A DNA stretch of 64,000 nucleotides from assembly GCF_018732085.1 (NCBI RefSeq), contig NZ_CP076103.1, forward strand, positions 1,364,001 to 1,428,000. Reading direction: 5' to 3'. A program made the position numbers and the translations under genes. The DNA comes from Lysobacter capsici (GTDB lineage: Bacteria > Pseudomonadota > Gammaproteobacteria > Xanthomonadales > Xanthomonadaceae). Of the stretch, positions 18,889 to 27,539 are shown piece after piece (positions within the stretch are counted from its first letter, which is position 1; each line of letters opens with the position of its first letter). The notes beneath the pieces were generated by a model. That model made no database searches. It was not told where the DNA came from and worked only from the letters and a program-made list of their open reading frames with translations.

Positions 18889-19293
18889 TCACTCACACTC
18901 AGTGTGCAAGCACGTCGCCGGCAACAAAGGCATGACGAAGATCGCGGCACCCAGAACGAACAGCACGGTCAGCACATGCACCATCGGCCGGTTGATCCGC
19001 AGGAACACGAATTGCTCGATCGTGCGGCCTACCCAGAACAGCGACATGCCCAGCAGCAATGCGCGGCCCAGGGCGGTGGTTTGCAGTTCGTCGGTGTAGA
19101 CGAAGCACAGCACGGCGATGCCGAGGAAGACGTAGATCAGGCGCAGGTTGAGGATTTGCACGATGGCGCGGTCGGCGACGGTCGCGCTGCGCAGGGTGTC
19201 GCGCCAGCGGAACAGTTTCCAGAAGGCCATGTGGAATAGGGCGAAGGCCAGGCTGTGCAGGCCGCCGAGGTGGATCCATGTGGTTGCGGTCAT
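18889..19293 (-). CDS. Four-helix inner-membrane protein, unknown function
   Basis: A 134-residue hydrophobic protein with four likely membrane helices (around GGLHSLAFALFHMAFW, LIYVFLGIAVLCFVY, LGRALLLGMSLFWVG and HVLTVLFVLGAAIFVMPLL). It looks like the small conserved membrane proteins annotated only as hypothetical in gammaproteobacteria. It has no catalytic motif I recognise. The reading frame is well defined and hydrophobicity is regular, so it is very likely a real gene. The DUF4442 gene lies upstream on the same strand, 160 bases away. Confidence 0.72.
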   Translation of the reverse strand: MTATTWIHLGGLHSLAFALFHMAFWKLFRWRDTLRSATVADRAIVQILNLRLIYVFLGIAVLCFVYTDELQTTALGRALLLGMSLFWVGRTIEQFVFLRINRPMVHVLTVLFVLGAAIFVMPLLPATCLHTECE

Positions 19294-19387
19294 GGTGGGG
19301 CCGTCGGCGGTGGGATGAGATGGTGTGATTGGGTCGTTCGTGGAGCACGTCGCGGGAAGCTACGTAGCGATCATGCCTGCGACGCGG

Positions 19388-19433
19388 TTGTGGCGGCGCG
19401 GTCGCGGCTCGCGCTGCTCCTACAGTTTGAAGC
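19388..19433. repeat. Intergenic GCGGTCGCGGCTCGCG repeat, single copy
   Basis: GCGCGGTCGCGGCTCGCGCT followed by GCTCCTACAG matches one arm of the inverted pair at 58013-58077, so this is a dispersed intergenic element. Confidence 0.6.
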
Positions 19434-19453
19434 ACGGTGACGTTGGGTGCAGG

Positions 19454-19930
19454 TCAGTCGCGCTTTGGTTTTGGGGAAACTCGCATGGCGATGGTCGCGC
19501 GGAACACGGGTTCGCCGGCGGGGTTGGTGACTTCGACGTTTACGGGCAGGTCGTAGCCGCTGGCGGATTCGACGATGGCGGCGCCTGGGGTCGCGACGGC
19601 GCGCATGGTGCCGACGGCTTTCTTGAGGTATTCCACGCTCATGCCGACTGGAATCCAGCGCATCGAGTTCGGGATGCTGACGTCGGTCATCACGCCGCCG
19701 GTGAGTTCGGCGAGGTTGCACATGGCGATGGCGTGGACGGTGCCCAGGTGGTTGGTGATTGCGCGACGGTGCGGCATGGTCGCGCTGCAGCGGTTGGGTT
19801 CGAGGGATTCGAAGCGCGGGCGGATGCTGGCGAAGTAGGGGGCCTTGAAGCACACGGCGCGGGTGAACAGCCAGTGGCCGGCGGGGTAGCGGGTCAGTTT
19901 TTTGTAGAGGGTCAGGACGTTGGCGCTCAT
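19454..19930 (-). CDS. DUF4442 (hotdog-fold) protein
   Basis: A 158-residue protein resembling the DUF4442 family, which adopts the hotdog fold of acyl-CoA thioesterases. Visible family features are the N-terminal FTRAVCFKAPYFASIRPRFE, the central HLGTVHAIAMCNLAELTGG (the usual substrate-side helix of hotdog thioesterases) and the C-terminal strand region with VNVEVTNPAGEPVFRA. A role in acyl-CoA or fatty-acid metabolism is plausible, and fadE follows on the same strand of the region. No substrate can be stated. The ATG at 19930 gives the usual family length. Confidence 0.75.
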   Translation of the reverse strand: MSANVLTLYKKLTRYPAGHWLFTRAVCFKAPYFASIRPRFESLEPNRCSATMPHRRAITNHLGTVHAIAMCNLAELTGGVMTDVSIPNSMRWIPVGMSVEYLKKAVGTMRAVATPGAAIVESASGYDLPVNVEVTNPAGEPVFRATIAMRVSPKPKRD

Positions 19931-20067
19931 GGGTAGTCCGTTGTTGATTCTGTGCGTGATGGCGGTCGTCGATTTGCTGTTGTTCGCGACGGCGGTGATG
20001 TCTCGACTTTCATGTTTATCTGTCGGGCAAGTGTCTTTCGTGAGCGGGTTTGTTCACGCGTACTTTC

Positions 20068-20160
20068 CTACCGTCATTCCCGCGAAGGCGGGAATCCAGA
20101 GACTTCAGAGTCATGTCGCGGTGGAGCCCTGGATTCCCGCCTTCGCGGGAATGACGGTAG
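20068..20160. repeat. REP-like perfect inverted repeat (GTCATTCCCGCGAAGGCGGG)
   Basis: Two 32-nt arms (20068-20099 and 20129-20160) are exact reverse complements around a 29-nt spacer. Each arm also holds its own small hairpin, CCCGC-GAAG-GCGGG. This is the widespread proteobacterial REP-type intergenic element; it could also act as a terminator. Confidence 0.85.
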
Positions 20161-20220
20161 GGAGGATGCGAGTGGTTCTGGAGGTTTCGTATCTTCGAGT
20201 GGGGGCGAATACTGATTCGA

Positions 20221-20310
20221 TTCCCTATTCCCTATTCCCTATTCCCGATTCCGATTCCCGATTCCGATTCCGATTCCGATTCCGATTCCGAATCCGAATC
20301 CGAATCCGCG
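20221..20310. repeat. ATTCCC/ATTCCG microsatellite
   Basis: Tandem 6-8-nt units: about three of CTATTCC, then units of GATTCC and GAATCC continuing to about 20310. It belongs to the same sequence family as arrays at 23219-23241, 29982-30065 and 52055-52081. Confidence 0.85.
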
Positions 20311-20411
20311 TCCGCATCCCCAAACCAAAACGGCGAACCCGAAGGTCCGCCGTTTCGTTCAAGCCTCGACGCGATCCATGATCTTTCGATCCGCGTGCGT
20401 GATACGCGCCG

Positions 20412-22901
20412 TTATGCCGCGGCGCGCGCGTCGCTGTCGCCGTGGTGTACGTCCTGCGCGTACGGCTTGTAACCGGCCGAGCGCAACTCCGCGGCGTCGA
20501 AGTCGTCGACGCTGATCGCATCGATGGTCATCTCGCGCAGCTCTTCCAGTTGCTTGCGTTCTTCGGCGGTGATCCAGCCTTCGCGCACGCCTTCGTCGAG
20601 CTGGCCGGGGAAGTCCAGCGCTTCGATGTCGCTGTTCTTCAGGGCCTTGAGGAACTTGCGTTCGACCGGCTCGGCCAGGATGACCTTCTGCAGGTAGCTG
20701 TTGATGCGGCCGGCCGGGTTGTTGTCGCAGGGCGTGAGGAACACGCCTTCGGCCAGACGGTCGCGGGCGTCGTTCGGCGACATCAGCAAGGACGCGGCGC
20801 GGTGGCCCAGGCGATCGCTCGGCGCCTGCGCGCGGCGGCCCCACGGGAAGATCAGCATCCACAGCAGGTAACCGACCGGACGGATCGGGAAGTTGCGCAG
20901 CGCGCCCGACAAGGCCAGTTCGATCTTGTGCACGGCGTCGTGGAAGGCCCAGGCCAGCAGCGGCTGGTCGCCGACCGGACGACCCTGGTCTTCGTAACGC
21001 TTGAGCATGGCGCTGGCGATGTACAGCTGGCTCAGCACGTCGCCCAGTCGGCCCGACAGCGATTCCTTGAACTTGAGCTTGCCGCCGAGCAGCAGCATCG
21101 AGGTGTCGGCCATCAACGCCAGCGTCGCCGAGTAGCGGTTGAGCTTGCGGTAGTAGCGACGGGTGTAGGTGTCGCCCGGCGCGGCGCCGATGCGCGCGGC
21201 GGTCAGGCCGAACCACCAGCTGCGCACGGCGTTGGAGATCGCGAAGCCGATGTGGCCGAACAGGTTCTTGTCGAACTCGCGCAGCGCTTCTTTCTTGTCG
21301 GGCAGCATCGCCGCCTTCATTTCCTTGAGCACCCACGGGTGGCACAGGATCGCGCCCTGGCCGAAGATCATCAGCGAGCGCGTCATGATGTTCGCGCCTT
21401 CCACCGTGATCATGATCGGCAGCGCCTGCCAGTTGCGGCCGGCGTAGTTCTTCGGGCCGAGGATGATGCCCTTGCCGCCGTGGATGTCCATGACGTCCTT
21501 GGCGACTTCGCGGGCCATCTCGGTGCAGTGGTACTTGGCGATGGTCGAGGGCACGGCCGGGTTTTCGCCGCGCGCCACGGCCGCGGCGGTGGCCTGCGAC
21601 AGGGCGCTGATCGCGAACGCGTTGCCGGCGATGCGCGCGAGCGCTTCTTCCACGCCTTCGAAGCGGCCGACCGACAGGCCGAACTGCTTGCGGATGCGCG
21701 CATACGCGCCGGTGACGATCGCGCCCATCTTGGCGCCGCCGCTGCCCGAGGAGGGCAGGGTGATCGAGCGGCCGATCGACAGGCATTCGACCAGCATCTG
21801 CCAGCCCTTGCCGGCGTAGGCTTCGCCGCCGATCAGCTGGCTCAGCGGGATGAACACTTCGCGGCCGTGGATCGGGCCGTTCTGGAAGGTGCAGTTGAGC
21901 GGGAAGTGACGGCGGCCGACTTCCACCCCGGCGGTGTCGCGCGGCAGCAGCGCGATGGTGATGCCGATGTCGCGCTTGTCGCCGATCAGGCCTTCGGGGT
22001 CGTACATGCGGAAGGCCAGGCCGATCAGCGTGGCGACCGGCGCCAGGGTGATGTAGCGCTTGTCGAAGGTCAGCTTGACGCCGACCACGCGCGCGCCGTT
22101 CCACTCGCCCATGGTGACGATGCCGTAGTCCGGGATCGAGGTCGCATCCGAACCCGCCCACGGGCCGGTCAGGCCGAAGCACGGCACTTCACGGCCGTCG
22201 GCCAGGCGCGGCAGGTAGTGGTCTTTCTGTTCCTGGGTGCCGTAGTGCATCAGCAGCTCGGCCGGGCCGAGCGAGTTGGGAACGCCGACGGTGGAGCTGA
22301 CCACGCTCGACACGGTCGCCAGCTTCTGGATCACCTTGTGGTTGGCCAGCGCGGAGAAACCCAGGCCGCCGTATTCCTTCGGGATGTTGAGGCCGAAGAA
22401 CTTGCTCTTCTTGATGAAGGCCCACAGGTCCGGCGACAGGTCGGCATCGACGTGGGTGATCTGCCAGTCGTTGGTCATCTTGCACAGCTCTTCGGTCGGG
22501 CCGTCGAGGAAGGCTTGCTCCTCGGCGCTCAACTCGGGCTTGGGCTGCGACAGCAACTGCTGCCAGTCCGGCTTGCCGGAGAACAGCTGGCCTTCGAAAC
22601 CGACCGTGCCGGCTTCCAGCGCGGTGCGTTCGGTTTCCGACAGCGGCGGCAGGATCTTGGTGTAGAAGCCCAGCAGCGGCTTGGTGATGAACGGCAGGCG
22701 GATCGCCGGGATCATCAGCGGCACCGCGATCAGCGCGACGATGACCGCGGCGACGATGACCGCGGTCGGGTTGGCGCCCAGCAACCAGCAGGCGACCAGC
22801 GCGGTCGCGGTCAGCGCGGCCCAGACCGGCAGGCGCAGGCGGTGATACGCGGCGATCGCGCCGATGAAGAGAAAGGCAAGGAAGGGGATCGCGATACTCA
22901 T
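20412..22901 (-). CDS. fadE: Acyl-CoA dehydrogenase FadE, first step of fatty-acid beta-oxidation
   Basis: An 829-residue protein, close to the 814 residues of E. coli FadE and much longer than the ~380-residue soluble acyl-CoA dehydrogenases. Two or three N-terminal hydrophobic helices (about 1-80) anchor it in the membrane. The acyl-CoA dehydrogenase fold follows (about 120-530), with the FAD/substrate region GLTGPWAGSDATSIPDYGIV and the mid-domain MDIHGGKGIILGPKN. The extended C-terminal domain (DUF1974, about 540-820) is typical of FadE. It oxidises acyl-CoA to trans-2-enoyl-CoA and passes electrons to FAD. The gene is transcribed away from a TetR-type regulator with 395 bases between them, so fatty-acid-responsive control by that regulator is likely but inferred. 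Confidence 0.93.
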   Translation of the reverse strand: MSIAIPFLAFLFIGAIAAYHRLRLPVWAALTATALVACWLLGANPTAVIVAAVIVALIAVPLMIPAIRLPFITKPLLGFYTKILPPLSETERTALEAGTVGFEGQLFSGKPDWQQLLSQPKPELSAEEQAFLDGPTEELCKMTNDWQITHVDADLSPDLWAFIKKSKFFGLNIPKEYGGLGFSALANHKVIQKLATVSSVVSSTVGVPNSLGPAELLMHYGTQEQKDHYLPRLADGREVPCFGLTGPWAGSDATSIPDYGIVTMGEWNGARVVGVKLTFDKRYITLAPVATLIGLAFRMYDPEGLIGDKRDIGITIALLPRDTAGVEVGRRHFPLNCTFQNGPIHGREVFIPLSQLIGGEAYAGKGWQMLVECLSIGRSITLPSSGSGGAKMGAIVTGAYARIRKQFGLSVGRFEGVEEALARIAGNAFAISALSQATAAAVARGENPAVPSTIAKYHCTEMAREVAKDVMDIHGGKGIILGPKNYAGRNWQALPIMITVEGANIMTRSLMIFGQGAILCHPWVLKEMKAAMLPDKKEALREFDKNLFGHIGFAISNAVRSWWFGLTAARIGAAPGDTYTRRYYRKLNRYSATLALMADTSMLLLGGKLKFKESLSGRLGDVLSQLYIASAMLKRYEDQGRPVGDQPLLAWAFHDAVHKIELALSGALRNFPIRPVGYLLWMLIFPWGRRAQAPSDRLGHRAASLLMSPNDARDRLAEGVFLTPCDNNPAGRINSYLQKVILAEPVERKFLKALKNSDIEALDFPGQLDEGVREGWITAEERKQLEELREMTIDAISVDDFDAAELRSAGYKPYAQDVHHGDSDARAAA

Positions 22902-23296
22902 GACGGCGCTCCGAAGGATGCAGCTGCACTCAGGCTAGTGGGGCGCGCGTGATGTCAGTGCGGAAAACCGGGGCGGCGTGTGTGCGCGAAACGCGCGTTG
23001 GATGGATCGGCCGGCCGGCATTCAAACGCTGGCATCAAACGCTTAACATACGGCCGAGTATGGAATTGCGATTTAGTGAAGTCAACCATGGTGGACCGCC
23101 CGGTTTCGCCAGCCGCGTCGGAGCGGGCCCGAGGGCGACGTTGACCGGCGGTTCGCCGCCGATTGTGTTGCGTTGCAGCATATTGGCGGCGTTTTCCGCC
23201 GCGGTTCCCACTAATCGCGATTCCCCAATCCCGAATCGGGTCTCTTCTTCGCCGCGTACTGTCCCCGACCATGGCGTATGGTTAAACTTGTCATCC
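22902..23296. promoter_or_regulatory. fadE/tetR divergent intergenic region
   Basis: A 395-nt region between two divergent start codons, so it must hold both promoters and probably the regulator's operator. A short CGATTCCC/CGAATC repeat lies at 23219-23241. I could not single out an operator by eye. Confidence 0.5.
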
Positions 23297-23980
23297 ATGA
23301 ACCAGCCCGCCTCGAACAAGCCCGAGCCGAAGCTCGACGCGCCGTCCGCCGATCTTCGGCCCGACGGTAAGCCCGCCGACAAATCGGCCGACAAACCGGC
23401 CGAGCCGGCCAAGCCCGAACGCAGCGGCCGGTTGAGCGCCGACGACTGGGCCCAGGCCGCGCTCGACCTGATCGCCGAGCAGGGCGTGGCCGCGGTCGCG
23501 GTGGAACCGCTCGCGCGCCGGCTCGGCGTGACCAAGGGCAGCTTCTACTGGCATTTCCCCTCGCGCGACGCCTTGCTGGTGGCCGCGCTGGAGCGTTGGG
23601 AGAAGGTCGAGCAGGAGACCGTGTTCGGTCAGCTCGAACCGATCCCCGATCCGCGTCAGCGCCTGCGCTCGTTGTTCCACCTCGTCGCCCACGAGGTCAA
23701 GTCGCACGTCATCTATTCCGAGCTGCTCAAGGCGCTGGACCATCCGGCCGTGCAGCCGGTGATCGGGCGCGTGTCCGAACGTCGCCTGGACTATCTCACC
23801 GCGTCGTTCCGCCAGGCCGGCCTGAGCCGCACCGATGCGCAGCACCGCGCGCGCCTGCTCTACGCCGCCTATGTCGGCTTCCTGCAGTTGAATCTGCAAC
23901 TGCACCAGACCCGCATGCAGCACGACGAGTTCGAAGCCTATGTCGAACACATGATGGCGACGCTGATCCCCTCGTCTTGA
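23297..23980 (+). CDS. TetR/AcrR-family transcriptional regulator
   Basis: A 227-residue regulator. The TetR DNA-binding domain lies at about 46-100 (ALDLIAEQGVAAVAVEPLARRLGVTKGSFYWHF in substance), with the hallmark GVTKGSFYWHFPSRDALL recognition helix. The rest is a helical ligand-binding domain. The first 45 residues are an unusual low-complexity tail rich in Lys, Pro, Ala and Asp (repeated KPADK-like units). The ATG at 23297 is chosen because upstream sequence in the same frame is not protein-like. It lies divergent to fadE and 40 bases before pckG, so candidate targets are fadE and perhaps pckG. The ligand, possibly an acyl-CoA, is a guess from context. Confidence 0.87.
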   Translation: MNQPASNKPEPKLDAPSADLRPDGKPADKSADKPAEPAKPERSGRLSADDWAQAALDLIAEQGVAAVAVEPLARRLGVTKGSFYWHFPSRDALLVAALERWEKVEQETVFGQLEPIPDPRQRLRSLFHLVAHEVKSHVIYSELLKALDHPAVQPVIGRVSERRLDYLTASFRQAGLSRTDAQHRARLLYAAYVGFLQLNLQLHQTRMQHDEFEAYVEHMMATLIPSS

Positions 23981-24020
23981 ACCGTTTCATTTTTCGTTTC
24001 CCCGGCTGGAGAGCAATGCC

Positions 24021-25826
24021 GTGAATGCACTATCGAAAGACGCCGCCCCCGCCACTGCCGTGCCGGGGAGCGCGGGCAGTCTGTTGGTCGTCCTCAACGA
24101 ATGGGTCGCGCAGGTCGCCACGCTGACCCGTCCGGACACGATCCAGTGGTGCGACGGCAGCGAGGCCGAGCATCAGGCGCTGGTCGCGCAAATGCTGGCC
24201 GACGGCACCCTGGAAACCTTGAACGAGGCCACCCATCCGGGCAGCTATCTGCACCGCTCGCATCCCGACGACGTGGCCCGCGTCGAACACCTCACCTTCG
24301 TATGCACCAACGAACGCGAGGACGCCGGTCCGAACAATCACTGGATGGCGCCGCACGAGGCGCACGCCAAGATGGATGCGCTGTTCGAAGGCTGCATGCG
24401 CGGCCGCACCATGTACGTGATTCCGTACTGCATGGGCCCGATCGATTCGCCGTTGGCGCGTTGCGGCGTGGAGATCACCGATTCGCCGTACGTGGTCGCC
24501 AACATGCGGGTCATGACCCGCATGGGCGCGCCGGCGCTGGCGCGGATCGAGCGCGAAGGCCGCTTCGTGCGCGGCCTGCATTCGATCGGCGAGCTCGATC
24601 CCGAGCGTCGTTTCATCATGCATTTCCCCGACGAGCTGGCGATTAAGTCGTTCGGTTCGGGCTACGGCGGCAACGCGCTGCTCGGCAAGAAGTGCCACGC
24701 GCTGCGCATCGCGTCGCATCAGGCGCGCAGCGAAGGCTGGCTGGCCGAGCACATGCTGATCGTCGGCATCGAGAACCCGCAGGGCGAGACCCATTACGTC
24801 GCCGCCGCGTTCCCGTCGGCCTGCGGCAAGACCAACCTGGCCATGCTGATTCCGCCGGAAGGCTATCGCCAGGCCGGCTGGAAGGTGTGGACGGTCGGCG
24901 ACGATATCTGCTGGATGCGTCCGGGCGCCGATGGGCGTTTGTACGCGATCAATCCCGAAGCCGGTTATTTCGGCGTCGCGCCGGGCACCTCGACCAAGTC
25001 GAATCCGAACGCGCTCGCGTCGATCCAGACCAACACCATCTTCACCAATGTCGGCGTCACCGCCGACCACCAGCCGTGGTGGGAAGGGCTCGACAACGGC
25101 CAGACCCCGGTCACCGATTGGCGCGGTAACGCGTACGACGCCGGCAAGGGCCCGGCTGCGCATCCGAATTCGCGTTTCACCGTGTCGGCCAAGCAGTGCC
25201 CGAGCTATTCGCCGGAAGCCGAGAACCCGGCCGGCGTGCCGATCTCGGCGATCGTGTTCGGCGGCCGCCGCGCGTCCTTGGTGCCGCTGGTGTTCGAAGC
25301 GCGCGACTGGACCCACGGCGTGCTGGTCGGCGCGGCGATGGGCTCGGAAACCACCGCCGCCGCGACCGGCGCGGTCGGCGTGATGCGCCGCGATCCGATG
25401 GCGATGAAGCCGTTCTGCGGCTACAACTTCGCCGATTATTTCGCCCATTGGCTGTCGTTCGACGATGCCGGCGCGAAGTTGCCGAAGGTCTTCCACGTCA
25501 ACTGGTTCCGCAAGGGCGACGACGGCACGTTCCTGTGGCCGGGGTTCGGCGACAACCTGCGGGTGATCGAGTGGATGATCGGCCGGGTCAAGGGCGAGGC
25601 CGGCGCTAACGAGACGCCGATCGGTTATCTGCCGAAGGCGACGGATCTGAACCTCGACGGGGTCGCGCTGAACGAGGAAGCCCACGCCAAGCTGTTTGGT
25701 TTCGACCATGCCGGCTGGAGCGCGGAGTTCGACAGCATCGGCGAGTACCTGGGCGAGTACGGTCCGCGCATGCCGCAGGCGCTGCACGATGAGCAGCGGC
25801 GGATTGCGGCTGCGTTGAAGGGTTGA
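24021..25826 (+). CDS. pckG: Phosphoenolpyruvate carboxykinase (GTP)
   Basis: A 601-residue enzyme, the normal length of GTP-dependent PEP carboxykinase. It converts oxaloacetate and GTP to phosphoenolpyruvate, CO2 and GDP, the entry step of gluconeogenesis. Diagnostic motifs are the P-loop FPSACGKTNLAM (about 264-275), with the Cys typical of the GTP class, the metal/nucleotide segment WTVGDDICWMR, and FGGRRASLVPLVFEA. Next to fadE it fits growth on fatty acids, where acetyl-CoA carbon must be turned into sugar. The start codon is GTG at 24021 (CCGTGAATGC); the proximity to the TetR gene allows co-transcription. Confidence 0.95.
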   Translation: MNALSKDAAPATAVPGSAGSLLVVLNEWVAQVATLTRPDTIQWCDGSEAEHQALVAQMLADGTLETLNEATHPGSYLHRSHPDDVARVEHLTFVCTNEREDAGPNNHWMAPHEAHAKMDALFEGCMRGRTMYVIPYCMGPIDSPLARCGVEITDSPYVVANMRVMTRMGAPALARIEREGRFVRGLHSIGELDPERRFIMHFPDELAIKSFGSGYGGNALLGKKCHALRIASHQARSEGWLAEHMLIVGIENPQGETHYVAAAFPSACGKTNLAMLIPPEGYRQAGWKVWTVGDDICWMRPGADGRLYAINPEAGYFGVAPGTSTKSNPNALASIQTNTIFTNVGVTADHQPWWEGLDNGQTPVTDWRGNAYDAGKGPAAHPNSRFTVSAKQCPSYSPEAENPAGVPISAIVFGGRRASLVPLVFEARDWTHGVLVGAAMGSETTAAATGAVGVMRRDPMAMKPFCGYNFADYFAHWLSFDDAGAKLPKVFHVNWFRKGDDGTFLWPGFGDNLRVIEWMIGRVKGEAGANETPIGYLPKATDLNLDGVALNEEAHAKLFGFDHAGWSAEFDSIGEYLGEYGPRMPQALHDEQRRIAAALKG

Positions 25827-25834
25827 TCGCTATT

Positions 25835-25938
25835 CCCTTCTCCCGCTTGCGGGAGAAGGTGGCCCGAAGGGCCGGATGAGGGGCTGCGAGCGCTGGTAGG
25901 CCCTCACCCAAACCCTCTCCCGCTGCGCGGGAGAGGGC
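25835..25938. repeat. Intergenic CTCCCGC-GCGGGAG repeat pair
   Basis: Two hairpins, CCCTTCTCCCGCTTGCGGGAGAAGG and CCCTCTCCCGCTGCGCGGGAGAGGG, enclose GGCCCGAAGGGCCGGATGAGGG and a CCCTCACCC stretch. This dispersed element is familiar from Xanthomonadaceae intergenic regions. It probably also ends pckG transcription. A half copy lies at 60361-60400. Confidence 0.8.
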
Positions 25939-26062
25939 TTGAAAGCGGCTTGGCGTGTGTCGCCAGGCGCTGCAGCGCGTCGCTGAACTCCGCGTCGGTT
26001 TCCACAACGACTCCGCCACCCGTCCCTTAAACCCTGAGCCCCGACCCCGCATCGGACTCAGT

Positions 26063-26650
26063 ATGCTGACCGCCGTGAACGAATCCCTAGCCGACGCCAC
26101 CGTCTCGCCCGAAGCCGAGGACGATCGCGCGCTGGTCGCCGCGGCGGCCGCGGGCGGGGTCGCCGCCTTCGAGGCCCTGTACCGCCGCCATGCCAGCCGG
26201 GTCCACGGCGTGATCGCGCGCCTGGTCGGTTATCACGGCGCCCGCGCCGAGGACCTGACCCAGGAAGCCTTCGTCCGCGCCTGGCAGGCGCTGCCGAACT
26301 TCCGCTTCGAATCGGCGTTCGGCACCTGGCTGCACCGCCTGGCGGTCAACACCGCGTTGATGGAACTGCGCGGGCGCCGCAGCCGGCCGCTGGAGGACAG
26401 CGACGAGGACGCGTTCGACGGCATCGGCAGCGCCGATTCCGCCGGCCATGTCACCGCGCTGTCGATGGACCTGGAGCGCGCCGTCGCCAGCCTGCCGCCG
26501 CGTGCTCGCGCGGTGCTGGTGCTGTATGACGTGGAAGGCTGGAAACACGAGGAGATCGCGGTCGAACTCGGCATGGCGGTCGGCAGTTCCAAGGCACAGT
26601 TGCACCGCGCGCGCAGCCTGCTGCGCACCCGGCTCGGAGAACAGGCATGA
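26063..26650 (+). CDS. ECF RNA polymerase sigma factor (sigma-70 family, group 4)
   Basis: A 195-residue ECF sigma factor. Region 2 (about 25-95) shows ALYRRHASRVHGVIARLV and DLTQEAFVRAWQALPNFR; region 4 (about 130-185) shows LPPRARAVLVLYDVEGWKHEEIA and the SSKAQLHRARSLLR recognition helix. It directs RNA polymerase to stress or envelope-response promoters. The ATG at 26063 gives the usual family length; the longer frame from 25955 runs through repeat-flanking DNA. It overlaps the next gene by four bases (ATGA), so the next protein is its likely anti-sigma factor. Confidence 0.92.
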   Translation: MLTAVNESLADATVSPEAEDDRALVAAAAAGGVAAFEALYRRHASRVHGVIARLVGYHGARAEDLTQEAFVRAWQALPNFRFESAFGTWLHRLAVNTALMELRGRRSRPLEDSDEDAFDGIGSADSAGHVTALSMDLERAVASLPPRARAVLVLYDVEGWKHEEIAVELGMAVGSSKAQLHRARSLLRTRLGEQA

Positions 26651-27522
26651 GCGACAAACCCCTCGATCCTTCGCACACGCCCGACGGCGAGTTGCCCGAC
26701 GCGCTGCGCTGGCAGTTGCGCGCGCTGCGTCGCGACACCCCGCCGGCGCGCGATCTGTGGTCCGGTATCGCCGCGCGTCTGGGCGAGCAGGCGCCGCCGC
26801 AGGACGAGCCTGCGCCGGTCGACCATCTCGCACCGATCGTGGCGGCGCCCGGCGACGCATCGCCGGTCGAAGCGGCGCCGATCGAAGCGGCACCGGCGCC
26901 GCAGGTGATCGTCCTGCGTTCGCGCGAAACCTCGCGCCGCCGCTGGCTGGCGCCGATGGCGCTGGCCGCGAGCGTCGCGGTGCTGGCGGTGGCGTTGGGC
27001 GTGATGTGGAAGGGCGGAGCGGCGGTGGACGGTTCGGCGGCGGGCGATATGGCTGGCGTCGGCGGCGCTGCCGGTCAAGGTTCTTCCGCGCCGACTGCTG
27101 CAGGCATCGCTGATGCCGGGACGAAGCCGGTTGATGGTCGCGCCGTTGCTCAAAATTCCACTGCTTCGACGGCCACGGGCATCGCTGATGCCGGAACGAA
27201 GTCGGCAGATCGTCGCGCCGGTGGTCGGAATTCCTCTGCCTCAACGGATACAGGCATCGTTCACGCCGGGACGACGCCGGCTAGCTTGGTCCAACGCGAA
27301 GCCGACGGCATGACCCGCCAGTACCAGGCGGCGATGCGCGAGATCGAACCGGTGAGCCAGCAGGCGCTCGCGCTGAAGCCGGCGTTCGACGAGCTCGATC
27401 GCAACACCGCGCTGATCCTCGACGCGATGGCCCACGACCCCGATTCGCGCCTGCTGCTCGAACAGCTGCGCCGCACCTATGCACGTCGCCTCGCGCTGGC
27501 TCAGCGCGTGGCCTACACCTGA
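26647..27522 (+). CDS. Putative anti-sigma factor with single membrane helix
   Basis: A 291-residue protein translationally coupled to the ECF sigma gene by an ATGA overlap. A short cytoplasmic N-terminus (residues 1-95, with LPDALRWQLRALRRD and PPARDLWSGIAARL) is followed by one membrane helix (about 99-120, WLAPMALAASVAVLAVALGV) and a periplasmic part. That layout is typical of RskA/FecR-like anti-sigma factors, but I see no zinc-binding HxxxCxxC motif. A 25-residue unit (GIADAGTK...) is repeated about 2.5 times just after the helix (nucleotides 27094-27290, period 75). The last 70 residues form a helical, possibly coiled-coil segment (MTRQYQAAMREIEPVSQQAL). Function is inferred from gene order and topology. 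Confidence 0.72.
   Translation: MSDKPLDPSHTPDGELPDALRWQLRALRRDTPPARDLWSGIAARLGEQAPPQDEPAPVDHLAPIVAAPGDASPVEAAPIEAAPAPQVIVLRSRETSRRRWLAPMALAASVAVLAVALGVMWKGGAAVDGSAAGDMAGVGGAAGQGSSAPTAAGIADAGTKPVDGRAVAQNSTASTATGIADAGTKSADRRAGGRNSSASTDTGIVHAGTTPASLVQREADGMTRQYQAAMREIEPVSQQALALKPAFDELDRNTALILDAMAHDPDSRLLLEQLRRTYARRLALAQRVAYT
27094..27290 (+). repeat. 75-nt in-frame tandem repeat
   Basis: GGCATCGCTGATGCCGG or close variants start at 27103, 27178 and 27253, exactly 75 nt apart, and encode repeated GIADAGTK/GIVHAGTT units. The copies have diverged at third positions and in amino acids, so this is not a recent slippage event. Confidence 0.8.
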
Positions 27523-27539
27523 TCCAGGAGGACGCCCCG

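Larger units (their letters stand above)
19931..20411. other. Intergenic region with REP-like hairpin and microsatellite
   Basis: No gene seen. It contains a perfect inverted repeat pair (20068-20160) and an ATTCCG/ATTCCC microsatellite (20221-20310). The latter lies just beyond the 3' end of fadE. Confidence 0.6.

Noticed and set aside
20221..20310. Possible CRISPR array
   Set aside because: Units are only 6-8 bases with no spacers; it is a microsatellite, and no cas genes are nearby.
20442..22952. 836-residue plus-strand open frame
   Set aside because: Antisense to fadE, rich in Arg/His/Gln, no domain; fadE itself has clear motifs.
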